NCBI GenBank assembly: GCA_001592805.2
Contig: CP051139.1
Span: 3,596,001 to 3,660,000 of the forward strand
Direction: 5' to 3'
DNA from: Peltaster fructicola
Taxonomy: Eukaryota; Ascomycota; Dothideomycetes
Length of the DNA stretch: 64,000 bases
Position numbers and translations under genes: made by a program. Under the pieces are notes generated by a model. The model ran no database searches, was not told where the DNA came from, and worked only from the letters and a program-made list of their open reading frames with translations. Below are positions 34,734 through 44,559 of this stretch, in pieces; position 1 is the stretch's first letter; the number at the start of each line of letters is the position of its first letter.

Positions 34734-36104
34734 ATGTCGTCTAACCATGGAGGTCCGCGCAAAAGGCCGTCGAAGTCACTCCGTAACCAGGCGAAGCAAG
34801 AGGAGTCTGTAGACGACTCGGCATGGATCCACAGAGACAAGCTTGCTGCGATAGAGATCCAAGAGATGGAAGAAGCTGGCATGCATGTACGGCAACCACA
34901 CAGATCGGACAGCATTGGGCAGAATGGACGAACCACGAGATCGAGCAGCAGATCGATGAGCCGCAATGGCGTGCGAAGAACGCAGAGCAAAGACTTGCTG
35001 GGCGAGGGCGGTGACGACGTCATTCCCAATGGCCACGAAGAGTATGAGAAGAAGAGGGTGTCAACCATACACGCTGCCGACGAAGAAGAGTATTACGATC
35101 AGGCGTTCGACCCTCGATTCCACTCAGAATTGCGCACAGCAGAGGAAGTCGCCGCAGAACACCATGGTTACCGTCAGCATACCGTACGGCCAAGCACGTC
35201 AAGAATCCCAATCTCAAAGATCAGCCCCGTACCAGTACCGAACGAGGTTGTCGAACGAGATTCTCCATTGCCGCGGAGCAGAAGTGGTAGTAATGCGATT
35301 CCTAGCACATGGGAGGATCTCAAGAGAATGCGGAGTGGCAGCGTAGGAAGTGGAATCTTGCTAGACGAGGAAAATCCTTATGCATCACGTCCACAGAGCG
35401 CGCATCTTCGTTCTTCGCCAGAAAGGATGAACAACCCAGCCAAGGGTAAGACCCTAGGTCCAGCAGCATCTCAAAGAGGTCCTCGGTCGACGTCTGCACA
35501 ACGACCTACTTCTAGCTCTGGCACTCCCAAAAGACCTTCTACCAGCCAGAACAGGCCGGAAGGCGAGGCTCCTTGGATCGCAACAATGTACAAGCCCGAT
35601 CCTCGTCTGCCGCCAGATCAGCAAATGCTTCCCACGCATGCGAAGCGTATTGCTCAAGAGCAAATGGGCAGAGAGGGCCGGACTGAAGAGCCGTATAACC
35701 ATAATTCCAACTCGATCAAGAACGAAGAGAGATCACCCGTGCCACAACGCATACACACGCCACCTGTTGTGCAGCATCCGATTATTCACAACAAGGAGAA
35801 CGTCCCACCACCGACGATTCAGCACAAGGCTGCTGAGGAGTGGCCATTGGCAGCGGCTGCAGAGCGAAGAAGTGATACTGGTAGTCCACAACCGGGAAGC
35901 ATCAATGGTGGCTACAGGATCACTCCCACACTCACAGCAACACCGCCACCTCCACCATCGCAACAACAACAACGGTCTCCCATTCACGAGATGCCTGCTC
36001 CTGCTGAGTTGCCAGTCACCGAGAAGCCACCAACTCGAATGCCAGACTATGACGAGAAAGACGACAGAGCTTCGAAGAAAGGATGCTGCTGTGTCATGAT
36101 GTGA
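34734..36104 (+). CDS. TeaR/Mod5-like prenylated cell-end protein
   Basis: One exon, 456 residues from the ATG at 34,734 (MSSNHGGPRKRPSKSLRNQ). The N-terminal block RKRPSKSLRNQAKQ, then WIHRDKLAAIEIQEMEEAG, looks like fungal proteins annotated as TeA receptor TeaR. The middle is long, disordered and Pro/Ser-rich. The C-terminus is KKGCCCVMM: a basic stretch, two extra cysteines and a CaaX box (CVMM), which predicts farnesylation plus likely palmitoylation and attachment to the plasma membrane. In Aspergillus and fission yeast such proteins (TeaR, Mod5) anchor cell-end markers that set polarised growth. The family call rests on the N-terminal motif and the CaaX end; the lipid anchor prediction is firmer than the name. 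Confidence 0.68.
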   Translation: MSSNHGGPRKRPSKSLRNQAKQEESVDDSAWIHRDKLAAIEIQEMEEAGMHVRQPHRSDSIGQNGRTTRSSSRSMSRNGVRRTQSKDLLGEGGDDVIPNGHEEYEKKRVSTIHAADEEEYYDQAFDPRFHSELRTAEEVAAEHHGYRQHTVRPSTSRIPISKISPVPVPNEVVERDSPLPRSRSGSNAIPSTWEDLKRMRSGSVGSGILLDEENPYASRPQSAHLRSSPERMNNPAKGKTLGPAASQRGPRSTSAQRPTSSSGTPKRPSTSQNRPEGEAPWIATMYKPDPRLPPDQQMLPTHAKRIAQEQMGREGRTEEPYNHNSNSIKNEERSPVPQRIHTPPVVQHPIIHNKENVPPPTIQHKAAEEWPLAAAAERRSDTGSPQPGSINGGYRITPTLTATPPPPPSQQQQRSPIHEMPAPAELPVTEKPPTRMPDYDEKDDRASKKGCCCVMM

Positions 36105-36596
36105 TGTTTGACATCGACCTGAAGAGAGTATCGTGCTGGTCAGGAATGCTCATCATCAACCTTTTTCAACTGTCTCGTTTCAAGCGTTTAGCGATACGGA
36201 CAAGCATCCAACAAGCTTCTACAACGGCTTGTACACACTGTTCGATCATGCGGCGTTCTATCTGACCGTCGCATTGTTTCCCACTCTTTGATATACCCAT
36301 ACCCACCATAGTTCACATAAGCACTACGATAAATATTGTTTCCTGGCGAGCGTATGAGCTTGACAGCTGGCCTGCAGTCGTGAGAGTGTGGTTGGTCCTT
36401 TGCAGTCACTTTGTACGGAGATATCTCGGCTTGTCAATCTTGGCGCACCACAGAACAGCGAAAAGCTAAGGTTCGGGATGGAATGTACTTTTCTACTTTG
36501 AAACCATTCAATCATCCATTCATTTTCAACAACAATCACACCCTCTTCGAGGATATCTGACCTTTGTGAACCGTTGTATCAAAGCGTCGATTCAAA
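36105..36596. other. Intergenic region before eS12 gene
   Basis: 492 bases with no supported gene. Probably the 3' flank of the TeaR-like gene and the promoter of the ribosomal protein gene; no specific ribosomal-protein element is claimed. Confidence 0.45.
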
Positions 36597-37227
36597 ATGG
36601 TAAGCAGTAGCGCCGCACACGATTTCAGCTCCTTGTACACACGCGACACCGTATCTTTCACTTACTTCTCAACACTTGCCGATCATTTGCGCACCTGCTG
36701 ACTGTGCGGATAGTCGGACGGAGAAGAGCCAACCAATGTCGAGGAGGTCGCAGCAGCAGATGAGGTCGAAGTTGCAGCAGACGAAGGAGGAAAGAGCGGC
36801 AGTGGTGGCATGTCAGTCATCGATGCTCTCAAGGGAGCACTGAAGATCGCCCTGATCCACGATGGACTCGCCCGTGGTCTTCGTGAGGCATCCAAGGCAC
36901 TCGACCGTCGTCAGGCGCACATGTGTGTCCTCAACGAAGCATGCGAAGAGGAGGCATACAAGAAGCTGGTTGTCGCACTGTGCGGCGAGCACAAGATTCC
37001 TCTGATCAAGGTTCCTGATGGAAAGCAGCTTGGAGAGTGGGCTGGTCTTTGTAAGCGTGCCCGATGCAATATGTTGGACCACGTGCTAACACTTACTTGC
37101 AGGCCAGATTGACCGTGAAGGAAACGCACGCAAGGTCGTCAACTGCTCTTGCGTTGTCGTCAAGGACTGGGGTGAGGAGTCACAGGAGCGTTCTATCCTG
37201 CTCAACTACTTCCAGACTGAGCAGTAG
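36597..37227 (+). CDS. RPS12: 40S ribosomal protein eS12
   Basis: Three exons, 36597-36599, 36714-37050 and 37103-37227, give 154 residues. eS12 is a small-subunit head protein of the cytosolic ribosome. The first coding exon is just the ATG, followed directly by GTAAGC; exon 2 opens with [17 protein letters not shown], an acidic N-terminal tail usual in fungi. The conserved core is [60 protein letters not shown] and [19 protein letters not shown]; intron 2 splits the Cys codon of [19 protein letters not shown]. The C-terminus [20 protein letters not shown] is family-typical. It converges with the Vid24-domain gene. Confidence 0.97.
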
Positions 37228-37454
37228 ATGCTGCTTGATTGATTTACTATGCATACATTGTGATCAGAACAATCGAAATGTTTTTCTGCGGCCATTTAGG
37301 CCGTGGTGTGTAGTAATAGACCAAAGCATCCACAAGATCAGCTCTTGCCACAACCTACAGTGTCACCTTCGCATGCTAGCCAATACACAGGCCTGCCTAC
37401 ACCAGTGTCGTCTACGACCACCGAAGCAAGAACAGTGTTCGGATAGGCATTGAT

Positions 37455-39422
37455 CTAACGAAATTGCCATGCGGGCCACGTCGCTCTCATGCCCTGCAGT
37501 TTCAGATGCTGATACGGCGTACTATGCGGGTCGTAGTAGAGTCCTTCTACTGTTGCATCGCTTCTCTTCATCGAGATGTAGTAGAAGCCGTTGATGGTCA
37601 AGCCGTGTCCTCTATCGTGATCATTCAGTCGTTCGCTATCCGAGCACAAGTCGTTTTTGCCATGTACGAAGCAGCGCTCCTTCCATCTCATAAAGACATA
37701 TTCTTTATTCAGTGTGTTGAGTTGATCCTTTGACGACAGCACTTCTGCAATGTAGGACTCGGGAAGTCCTTCAAATGGTGGTAATCTACGCCAATTCTCT
37801 GCATCTTTGCTTGGTGTAGCAGCAGGGAACATCGCCGGCTCTATTCGAGCTCTCCTTTGGTCTCGCGGCTCTGCTCTGGGAGTCAACAAGCTGTGGCTAC
37901 GAAAGTCGATGATTTGCCCTTCGACATACGTCGTGATCGGGGCGTTCTTCTTTCCAGCTTTAGGCTGTACACCAGTGCGTATGGCTTCCAGAGATGGAGG
38001 ATGTTGAGGCACATCGTATGCTTCCATCGTGCCTTGCAAAGTCATGTCGTCCGGATTGATGGCATGGATTATCATACGGACAGGCCAGTGGTCGTAAGTC
38101 GCAGCAGCCATCCTAGCAAGCAGCGATCCTGTCATGGGTAAAGCGACGTGTGTGCGTGGAGCAGCGTCCCGAGTCGATGTTGCAGCTGAATCTGTGCCGC
38201 TCGTGCTTTGTTGGAGTTGAACGCCATTGACAGACGTAGTCGAAGGACGCCGTGCTCGCGGAAGGACAGCATTAGAAGCATATTGATGGCCTTCGAAGAC
38301 TGCACCAGGCTGTAACCACGAGGTCCGACAAAGTGGCTCGACCTCGTCAATGTCAAGGAGGAATTCGTCATGCTTGCTTGCAAATAAATCCTTTGTCGTC
38401 AGGTTCAGCTCGATGGCTGCAGCAAGAGAATCGTCGTAGCAATCACAATGCCGTAAGCTGTCAAGATATCTGACGACGCTCTCCATAGGCCCTGGGGCAT
38501 TTGTGATTCCAGTCCGCGACCTAGGTGAACCAGTGGATGTGCGCGATGTTACCCCATCGGAGAGGTACTCCCGTCGAAGAGCATCGACACGCTCCTGTCT
38601 GTTCCTCTCCATGTTGAGATGTCGCGTAGATGTAACCCGCCATGGATCAGCTCTCGTGGTAGTGTGCCAATTCTCAGTGTTTAACGGGCTTGGTCTGTAC
38701 CAACCAGTGCCTCTCGCTCGCTCCTCTTCCTCGCTTAGCCCACTCCCTTCACGGTCGATAAAGTACCTCAGCATACTCTCGCTCGGGTGTATGTTGGCTT
38801 CGCGAGATGTGACTTGCTCCATCTCGTCCGGGTTCCATCTCTCGGGCTCTGCCTGGCTGCGGTGTGTAGTTGTCCTGCTATTGACCGTTGACTGTCCTGC
38901 CACGTTCGTGTCCTCGTCTGCCGCTGACACCAGGCCCCTGTCCGCTCTTGTGGGATCTCCTGACGTTGCCGGCGCCCAGTCGTAGATATTCTGGTTCGTG
39001 GGAGAAGGTGTGCGATTGGAGTATGCTGCTGCTACTGGAGCAGGCGGATTGTGCATTCTGTAGAGGTTCGACAAGTATCTCTGCAGGCGATCGCGCTGCG
39101 ATGGTGATGTGCCTCGACTGCTTGCATTATGTCGTCTTGATGGACTCAGACGCGGATCTCTGCTGTGATCGATTGATGACGTTCGAGCTGGTGCCGAACT
39201 CATAGCGTCTAGTGATTGGCGAAGGAAAGCTGTGTTGGCTTCGTCGCTGTCGACCGTGAAGAGGCTACCAGCGTAGTCAGGTACAGGTGCTGATAGATAG
39301 GACATGGGAGTGGAGGATCGAAGGGAAGGATGGTTGGCTACGTGCTGTGCGTCGTCAAAGGTAGCATTGACCTGTGGTTGACTTGCAGGAGTTGTGCCTG
39401 TCGGTGTATTGGCGGGTGGCAT
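37455..39422 (-). CDS. Vid24/Gid4-domain protein (GID E3 substrate-receptor type)
   Basis: One exon, 655 residues from the ATG at 39,422 (MPPANTPTG); an in-frame TTG six codons upstream was not used. The N-terminal 400 residues are disordered, Ser/Arg-rich and carry many SPS/SRT-type sites. The C-terminal 200 residues are a Vid24 domain: WPVRMIIHAINPDDMTLQGT, MEAYDVPQ, TTYVEGQIIDFRSHSLLT, DAENWRRLPPFEGLPE, LNKEYVFMRWKERCFV, and LTINGFYYISMKRSDATVEG, LYYDPHSTPYQHLKLQ. In yeast this domain in Gid4/Vid24 reads N-terminal Pro degrons for the GID ubiquitin ligase that removes gluconeogenic enzymes. The long N-terminal extension suggests a separate filamentous-fungal member rather than Gid4 itself. 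Confidence 0.88.
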   Translation of the reverse strand: MPPANTPTGTTPASQPQVNATFDDAQHVANHPSLRSSTPMSYLSAPVPDYAGSLFTVDSDEANTAFLRQSLDAMSSAPARTSSIDHSRDPRLSPSRRHNASSRGTSPSQRDRLQRYLSNLYRMHNPPAPVAAAYSNRTPSPTNQNIYDWAPATSGDPTRADRGLVSAADEDTNVAGQSTVNSRTTTHRSQAEPERWNPDEMEQVTSREANIHPSESMLRYFIDREGSGLSEEEERARGTGWYRPSPLNTENWHTTTRADPWRVTSTRHLNMERNRQERVDALRREYLSDGVTSRTSTGSPRSRTGITNAPGPMESVVRYLDSLRHCDCYDDSLAAAIELNLTTKDLFASKHDEFLLDIDEVEPLCRTSWLQPGAVFEGHQYASNAVLPRARRPSTTSVNGVQLQQSTSGTDSAATSTRDAAPRTHVALPMTGSLLARMAAATYDHWPVRMIIHAINPDDMTLQGTMEAYDVPQHPPSLEAIRTGVQPKAGKKNAPITTYVEGQIIDFRSHSLLTPRAEPRDQRRARIEPAMFPAATPSKDAENWRRLPPFEGLPESYIAEVLSSKDQLNTLNKEYVFMRWKERCFVHGKNDLCSDSERLNDHDRGHGLTINGFYYISMKRSDATVEGLYYDPHSTPYQHLKLQGMRATWPAWQFR

Positions 39423-40482
39423 GTTACGTTTGAGTGACAAAGAGGATTACCCTCGCATGTTGGGAGGCTGATTCAGTCAATGCCTTGCTGGCATCTGTGG
39501 TTAGCAATAGCGATGAAGCAAGGTTATTACGCAGCCGCACTCTGACGGCACACTTTGTAGGCTACATGTACCTTTCCATGGTCACATGTGACACGACAAG
39601 CTTCATGATGAGATGAATTAAATTATGATTCAAACATGCCCAAGATGGTGATAACGACATCAAGTCGCTTCCCATGATTTCCAGCATCCACTTATCCCAT
39701 GAGCACTACTCAAACCAGTTGAGCAAATGCCCATCTGCTACGGAACTTCTCTGATCAATAGCTGATAGAGTATAGTAGGACGAACACTATCTTCTCGCTG
39801 ACTTTCTCGCCCACAGTGATGGTTGACGAGACGGGCCACAGTGGTTGAGCTCAACTCGGCGCTGCAAACCAACCTGTCTGGCAGGTATGGTTATCCTAGC
39901 GACATGCTTTCATCACGGATGATAGCATATACCGAGCGGCCAACGCGACCAGGCATAGTCCTGTCAATTCTCAATCCAGGCGAGTAGCAGCCATATTAAA
40001 AGGGCACAGCCAGTGTACCGTTCCTCCGCTTGGTCCAAACGGCGACACATGACCTGATAACCGGTATCAAGTCGTGATTGCCGTGCGGTAGCCTTCATCG
40101 CCATACCGGGACTTTCCACGAGTACTGGCTAGCAGTAACTCGAGGATGCTCATCGGTAGGTTTCCAGGCACCACAAAGGACGAAGCCGCAAGTGTCGTCG
40201 ATGACCAGCATCTATTGAAGAAAGCGTGCGCCAGGGAATCCTCTACCTTGGCGACGTCGCTACGACCGCGAGGTCATAAAGTGTAGTAGTATTGTGTGCC
40301 TTCCAGAGATACGTGAATCATCAAAACCGTATCTCACTTCCGAGGCCTTTCGTAGGAGAAAAAAGAACGATGCTGTGTTGAAGAAATTCGCTTATGCAAT
40401 ACGCCATCCAAGTCCAGTATGCTGAAAGAAATCAGATGCCATGCATTGTCGATTTGTCGTTGTTGTTGTTGCTGTCCATACT
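39423..40482. other. Intergenic region upstream of Vid24-domain gene
   Basis: About 1.06 kb with almost no open frames on either strand. Probably promoter and leader of the Vid24-domain gene plus the 3' flank of the next gene. No element is claimed. Confidence 0.5.
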
Positions 40483-41544
40483 TCAGATCGTCGTCGCGTA
40501 TTGAGGCTGAAACATATTGGCACCCCAGTTGAAGTCGTTAAAACCCATGCCAAAGTCAGCACCGCAATGCTGCATGAGAGGATTGTGCATCGACACTGGC
40601 GTGATACACTCTGGCGAGCTGTAGTAGTGAGTTGGAGCAGAAGTGAACCCTGTTGGGTGACTGTAAGAAGGTGTTGGCGAGGGCAGCTGTATGGCTGGCA
40701 TGCTTATGTCCTGCCAGAACGCATTCGACGGGTTATCGCTGCAGCTTGTAGCTGTCGGCGACGGTGTCGAAGGCAACACCTTCCATGAGTCGACAGGTGC
40801 AGGGTAGGTTGAGGGAAGAAGTGATTGAGTTGTTGGCTGCCACCATTGACCAGCAATGACAGCAGGATTGTTTGGGAGGATCGGAGCAGGATGGATCACA
40901 TCCACGATCCGTGGTGGAGGAGGAAGAAGAGGAAGGAAGAGGTTCATGATGGAGTTCTTCACTTCCTCTGATCGACCTTCGAGGAGCTCGCCGGCGCCAT
41001 CCTCTTCCAATCCCTCAAGAGCACGTACACCCGTACGGAATACGAAGCGGTTGATGGCTTGGACAAACTCGTCTTGCATCTTCTTCAGTTGCGTGTCCTT
41101 CTCGGGCCAGTTGTAATTGTTGGCTGAGATGTCCACCGAGTAGATGTCCTTGTGATACTCAACAATGGCATCGATGGTGTCACTAGTAAGCTTGAAGGCG
41201 ACCTCGTGTTGTGATACCATGTCGACGTGGACAACGTAAGCCTCGATGTGAATGAGTTGGTAGTTGAAGAGTGCCTCCACGAGTGGGTTCGAGTCCTTTC
41301 GAAGTTCTGAGTCCGGAGCCTTTGGCAGCATCAACGAGGCAAGTGACCAAATGGCGTTCTCACCGCCGAGCGTCTCGGTGAGGCATCGAAAATGTTGTGG
41401 TACGCTGTTCAAAGGTCGCTTGATCTTGTTGATGCGCTTCAGCGTTTGTGTGAGCCATGGTTCAACCTTTGTGTTGAGCACGACATTTGGCGCAGATCTG
41501 GGAGCAAAAGCTTGTGCGGATGCAGGCAGTAGTTGCAAAGGCAT
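40483..41544 (-). CDS. Unknown protein, helical N-terminal half
   Basis: One exon, 353 residues. No family was recognised. Residues about 25-185 look folded and mostly helical: VEPWLTQTLKRINKIKRPLN, HFRCLTETLGGENAIWSLAS, PLVEALFNYQLIHIEAYVVH, KLTSDTIDAIVEYHKDIYSV, FVQAINRFVFRTGVRALEGL. The C-terminal half is Pro/Ser/Tyr-rich with aromatic residues (WWQPTTQSLLP, FNDFNWGANMFQPQ), like a transactivation or low-complexity tail; such a layout is frequent among fungal regulatory proteins, but no DNA-binding motif is visible. The long CT-rich and CA-repeat leader upstream (about 41,660-41,800 on this strand) suggests a regulated gene. Confidence 0.75.
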   Translation of the reverse strand: MPLQLLPASAQAFAPRSAPNVVLNTKVEPWLTQTLKRINKIKRPLNSVPQHFRCLTETLGGENAIWSLASLMLPKAPDSELRKDSNPLVEALFNYQLIHIEAYVVHVDMVSQHEVAFKLTSDTIDAIVEYHKDIYSVDISANNYNWPEKDTQLKKMQDEFVQAINRFVFRTGVRALEGLEEDGAGELLEGRSEEVKNSIMNLFLPLLPPPPRIVDVIHPAPILPNNPAVIAGQWWQPTTQSLLPSTYPAPVDSWKVLPSTPSPTATSCSDNPSNAFWQDISMPAIQLPSPTPSYSHPTGFTSAPTHYYSSPECITPVSMHNPLMQHCGADFGMGFNDFNWGANMFQPQYATTI

Positions 41545-43160
41545 CTTGACCAGTCAAGAATACCTTGTTATCTGATATTGGATGGACTTCCGTGGGATAG
41601 ACAGAGCGAATATGAGCCTTGGCAGACGGTAGTGATTGTGATTAGGTTGCGCACCAGGCTGTTGTGTGTGTGTGTGAGGTTGAAAGACAAGAATAGTAGT
41701 GGGATATGGAAACGAGATAAGAAGAGAGTGGGAGAGAGAGGTGTAGAGAAAGGGTGTGCGAGAGAGAGGGTAGCGTGGTGGTGGTGGATGGAATGAAGTC
41801 GGCATGCGGGGAGTCACACGTTATATCTGAGAGAAAGAGTCGGACTTGCCTACTGTACGCTAGCAAGCTGCACTGCGCCTCTGCGTCCATTTTACTGTCC
41901 TTGGCCACCTGCATATCGCTCACTACTGTATGCAGTCGTCAGCTCCGCGGATAGACTGCATATGCAATGCACGCTGCATGCACCATCGCGACCGCATGAT
42001 TTCATCCTTCCCTTTCTTTTCTAGCCCCGAAGGCGTTGGCCATCGATGGCCGCTCGAGCATGGTGCGACGCCTTGATTCTTGCAAGCCGCATCGCAACAA
42101 GCGTTTCTTGCACTCGGAGATGAAACCTCAATGTCTTCGAGCGTCATGCATGAGGCAGGGATAGGGTGGAAGCGTCGCAGATCGGCTTGTTCGATACCTA
42201 CGTACACTCGCCAAGTAGCAGGACGGTCCAGATGTCATCAGCAATCTGAGCTCGTCGTTTCAAGAGAGCAAAATGAGTTCAACACCGCGCGACCGGGTCC
42301 AGGTCGATCAATACTCAAGCCAGCTTACCGGCAGAACAACTGTATCGGGTCAGCACCACGTTCCGGAAGACTGCCTCTGCGTAACAGGCCGCTGAGCACG
42401 AGATTCTCGTGATTGTCAGCTAAGAGAGATGGTGATTGCTGCAGAAATGGCGTCGAGTGGATGTCGTGCGCCCATCCTGCGGCCACGATCCACCTAGCGT
42501 CCTTCCAGATCACCAATCAAGGCTGAAAGACAAGGATCTCATCACCACTACCGTCCCTGCTTTGAAGCACTACATTCATTCTCGCCCTTTCGTAGTACCA
42601 GCGCCTACTGCTCCTGCGTCGTTGATTTCACACTCACACGCATACAGAGACAAAGAAGGGGACAGTAATCAAAGACCAGATGAACGGCTTGGCCAAGTGC
42701 TGCTATTTTGCAAGCGAACTCCACTGCTCAGCCATCCCGTGAGACCAGTGCGGCGGTGCTGTGGCGGCCACATGCAGCTGCGCCGATCCTGCGCAGATTC
42801 TTCCATGCATAACAACCTGAGGCTTTCGCCGGTCTATCCGTTCACCTCGCACGCAAGGCTGACGAACAACCGATGCCGATCCTGAGTCAACGGTCGTTCA
42901 TCCCTCTGAGCTTCAATTTCCACGATTGCGCGCAACTACGAACTCTCTTCTACTCCCACGCCGTTGTTAATACTCCGCCAAAGCGACACTACCAGCTCGC
43001 AAGAGATGACCGTTGATTCTAGGGGTTGCGCATGACCATAAAGGATGATCGTTTGGCAGGGATCCTGGCAGGGCATTCCAACGTCATTCGGCGATTATAC
43101 TGAGTCTGGCCATCACATCAACGGTCAAAGTAACGTCACACAAGACAACTTCATGTGATC
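41545..43160. other. Large divergent intergenic region
   Basis: About 1.6 kb between divergent genes. On the minus strand, 41,663-41,676 is a CA repeat and about 41,690-41,790 is a strongly CT-rich tract (GA-rich on plus), typical of leaders and nucleosome-poor promoters in filamentous fungi. A 149-codon plus-strand frame (42,436-42,885) shows no motif and is not called. Confidence 0.5.
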
Positions 43161-43667
43161 ATGCTCGACCTCACACAAGGAGTACGCTACTTTCCAGACT
43201 GCTGCGTAGGACTATCGGAGCCTCTGATCGATGCTGTCAGGGATGAGTTAAAAGACTGCTCAGAGCTTGTGCTGTCAATCGGCTGTGGTAGTGGTTTGCT
43301 TGAAGCATTCCTCTGCGAGGCTGGTCTGAACATTGTGGGTGTTGAGGTTTCATCTGCAATCAACCACCATCTCCCACTATCTCGCTTGGTCATCGTCCCA
43401 GATACACGCACACTCTATGCCGAGGCGATGATGGCCACTGGTCTGCTGTTCGCCTATCCTCGACCTGCCTCACTCGTTGCGCGATACCTCGAAGCTTTCG
43501 CTCTGGGAGCCTTGCAGAAGGTGGTTATCCTGATACATCGTGACGATCGAGAGGAAATGATGCTAAGTCTGGGGCCTTTGGCTGTCCGTGCAACTGAATT
43601 GCACTGCGAAAGCATGGCGCCACATGATACCGGGGTGGTACTTACCTTGCTTGACCACAAGTGTTGA
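43161..43667 (+). CDS. Small methyltransferase-like protein
   Basis: One exon, 168 residues from the ATG at 43,161 (an in-frame GTG two codons earlier was not used). It carries a SAM-binding motif I, LVLSIGCGSGLLEAFLCEAG, followed by an acidic strand end NIVGVEVS as in class I methyltransferases, and later YAEAMMATGLLFAYPRPASL and VVILIHRDDREEM as further strands. At 168 residues it is a minimal Rossmann fold and lacks a long insertion for substrate binding. Catalytic activity and substrate are unknown. Confidence 0.7.
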   Translation: MLDLTQGVRYFPDCCVGLSEPLIDAVRDELKDCSELVLSIGCGSGLLEAFLCEAGLNIVGVEVSSAINHHLPLSRLVIVPDTRTLYAEAMMATGLLFAYPRPASLVARYLEAFALGALQKVVILIHRDDREEMMLSLGPLAVRATELHCESMAPHDTGVVLTLLDHKC

Positions 43668-44559
43668 AGTCGTTCAGCCGATGCTATCCACAATCGAGAT
43701 GAATGGCGTGTCTCACGACTGCAGTCCTTGTCAATCAGCTCGGCAAGACGGATGACAAGAGAGCATCGTTGCAAGCATCAAGCATGTCATCGATAGCTGC
43801 AGCATTCATGACAGAACAGGATCGACTGAAGCAGTGCATGGTAGCGATGATCAATTCCGCAGATGAATCTCGGAGTCAACGACTTTTACGGGAAGATATC
43901 CGCACGTGGTTCATCACTGGCGCAAGGATACTGTCGGTCTTTGCTTTCCATCACAGCCACTATTGCAATCCAAATACTCTGGCCAATGTGAGAGTGTAGA
44001 CATGCTTGACTGCTCAACGGCATGGCTGTACTTGCGCTGCTCGTCGACTCGGCCCGGCCGGTGTTGAGGTAATTGTGCTGTCTCGTCCGGCAGGGTATGA
44101 TCTTCAGCATTGCTATACCACAGACATTTGTCAGGCTTGACTGTCATATGAGCAGTATCGCTGCATTTGCAAATCGACTGCAATGACCGGTAGACCCTCT
44201 ACGTCAACAATAGTGACTGGCGGGGTTTGCTGTAGCAGTGGAACGATGCAATCACCGATATGGTTTTCGCTCACATGAATCCTGGCAGTGGAGCAGATGA
44301 TATCAGTCGCAATCACTCCTTGAGCACAAGACAGTGATAACATTCAATATGGGATATGGTTGAAGGGGACAAGAACTCTGCACTTCTTCCTTGCGTCAAT
44401 CATCACCAGAGGTCTAGTATGCGTATCAAAGGCGACTTTCTAGCCCAACGTCAGGAAGTCGTTCTGGACCATAACCAAGCACATTATCAAGGACGAGGTC
44501 ACGAAGATACTCATGATACTGTCCAGAAGATCATCGAGCACATCAAGAATACCCTATAG
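43668..44559. other. Intergenic region with small frames of doubtful status
   Basis: About 890 bases. There are three frames of 70-98 codons (43,703-43,999 plus; 43,914-44,183 and 44,131-44,343 minus) without family motifs. The minus-strand frame at 44,131-44,343 (VTIVDVEGLPVIAVDLQ) looks protein-like and could be an exon or a decayed gene, but no splice partner was found. Confidence 0.4.

Noticed and set aside
42436-42885. 149-codon plus-strand frame
   Set aside because: No motif, no splice partner, and composition like the surrounding promoter DNA.
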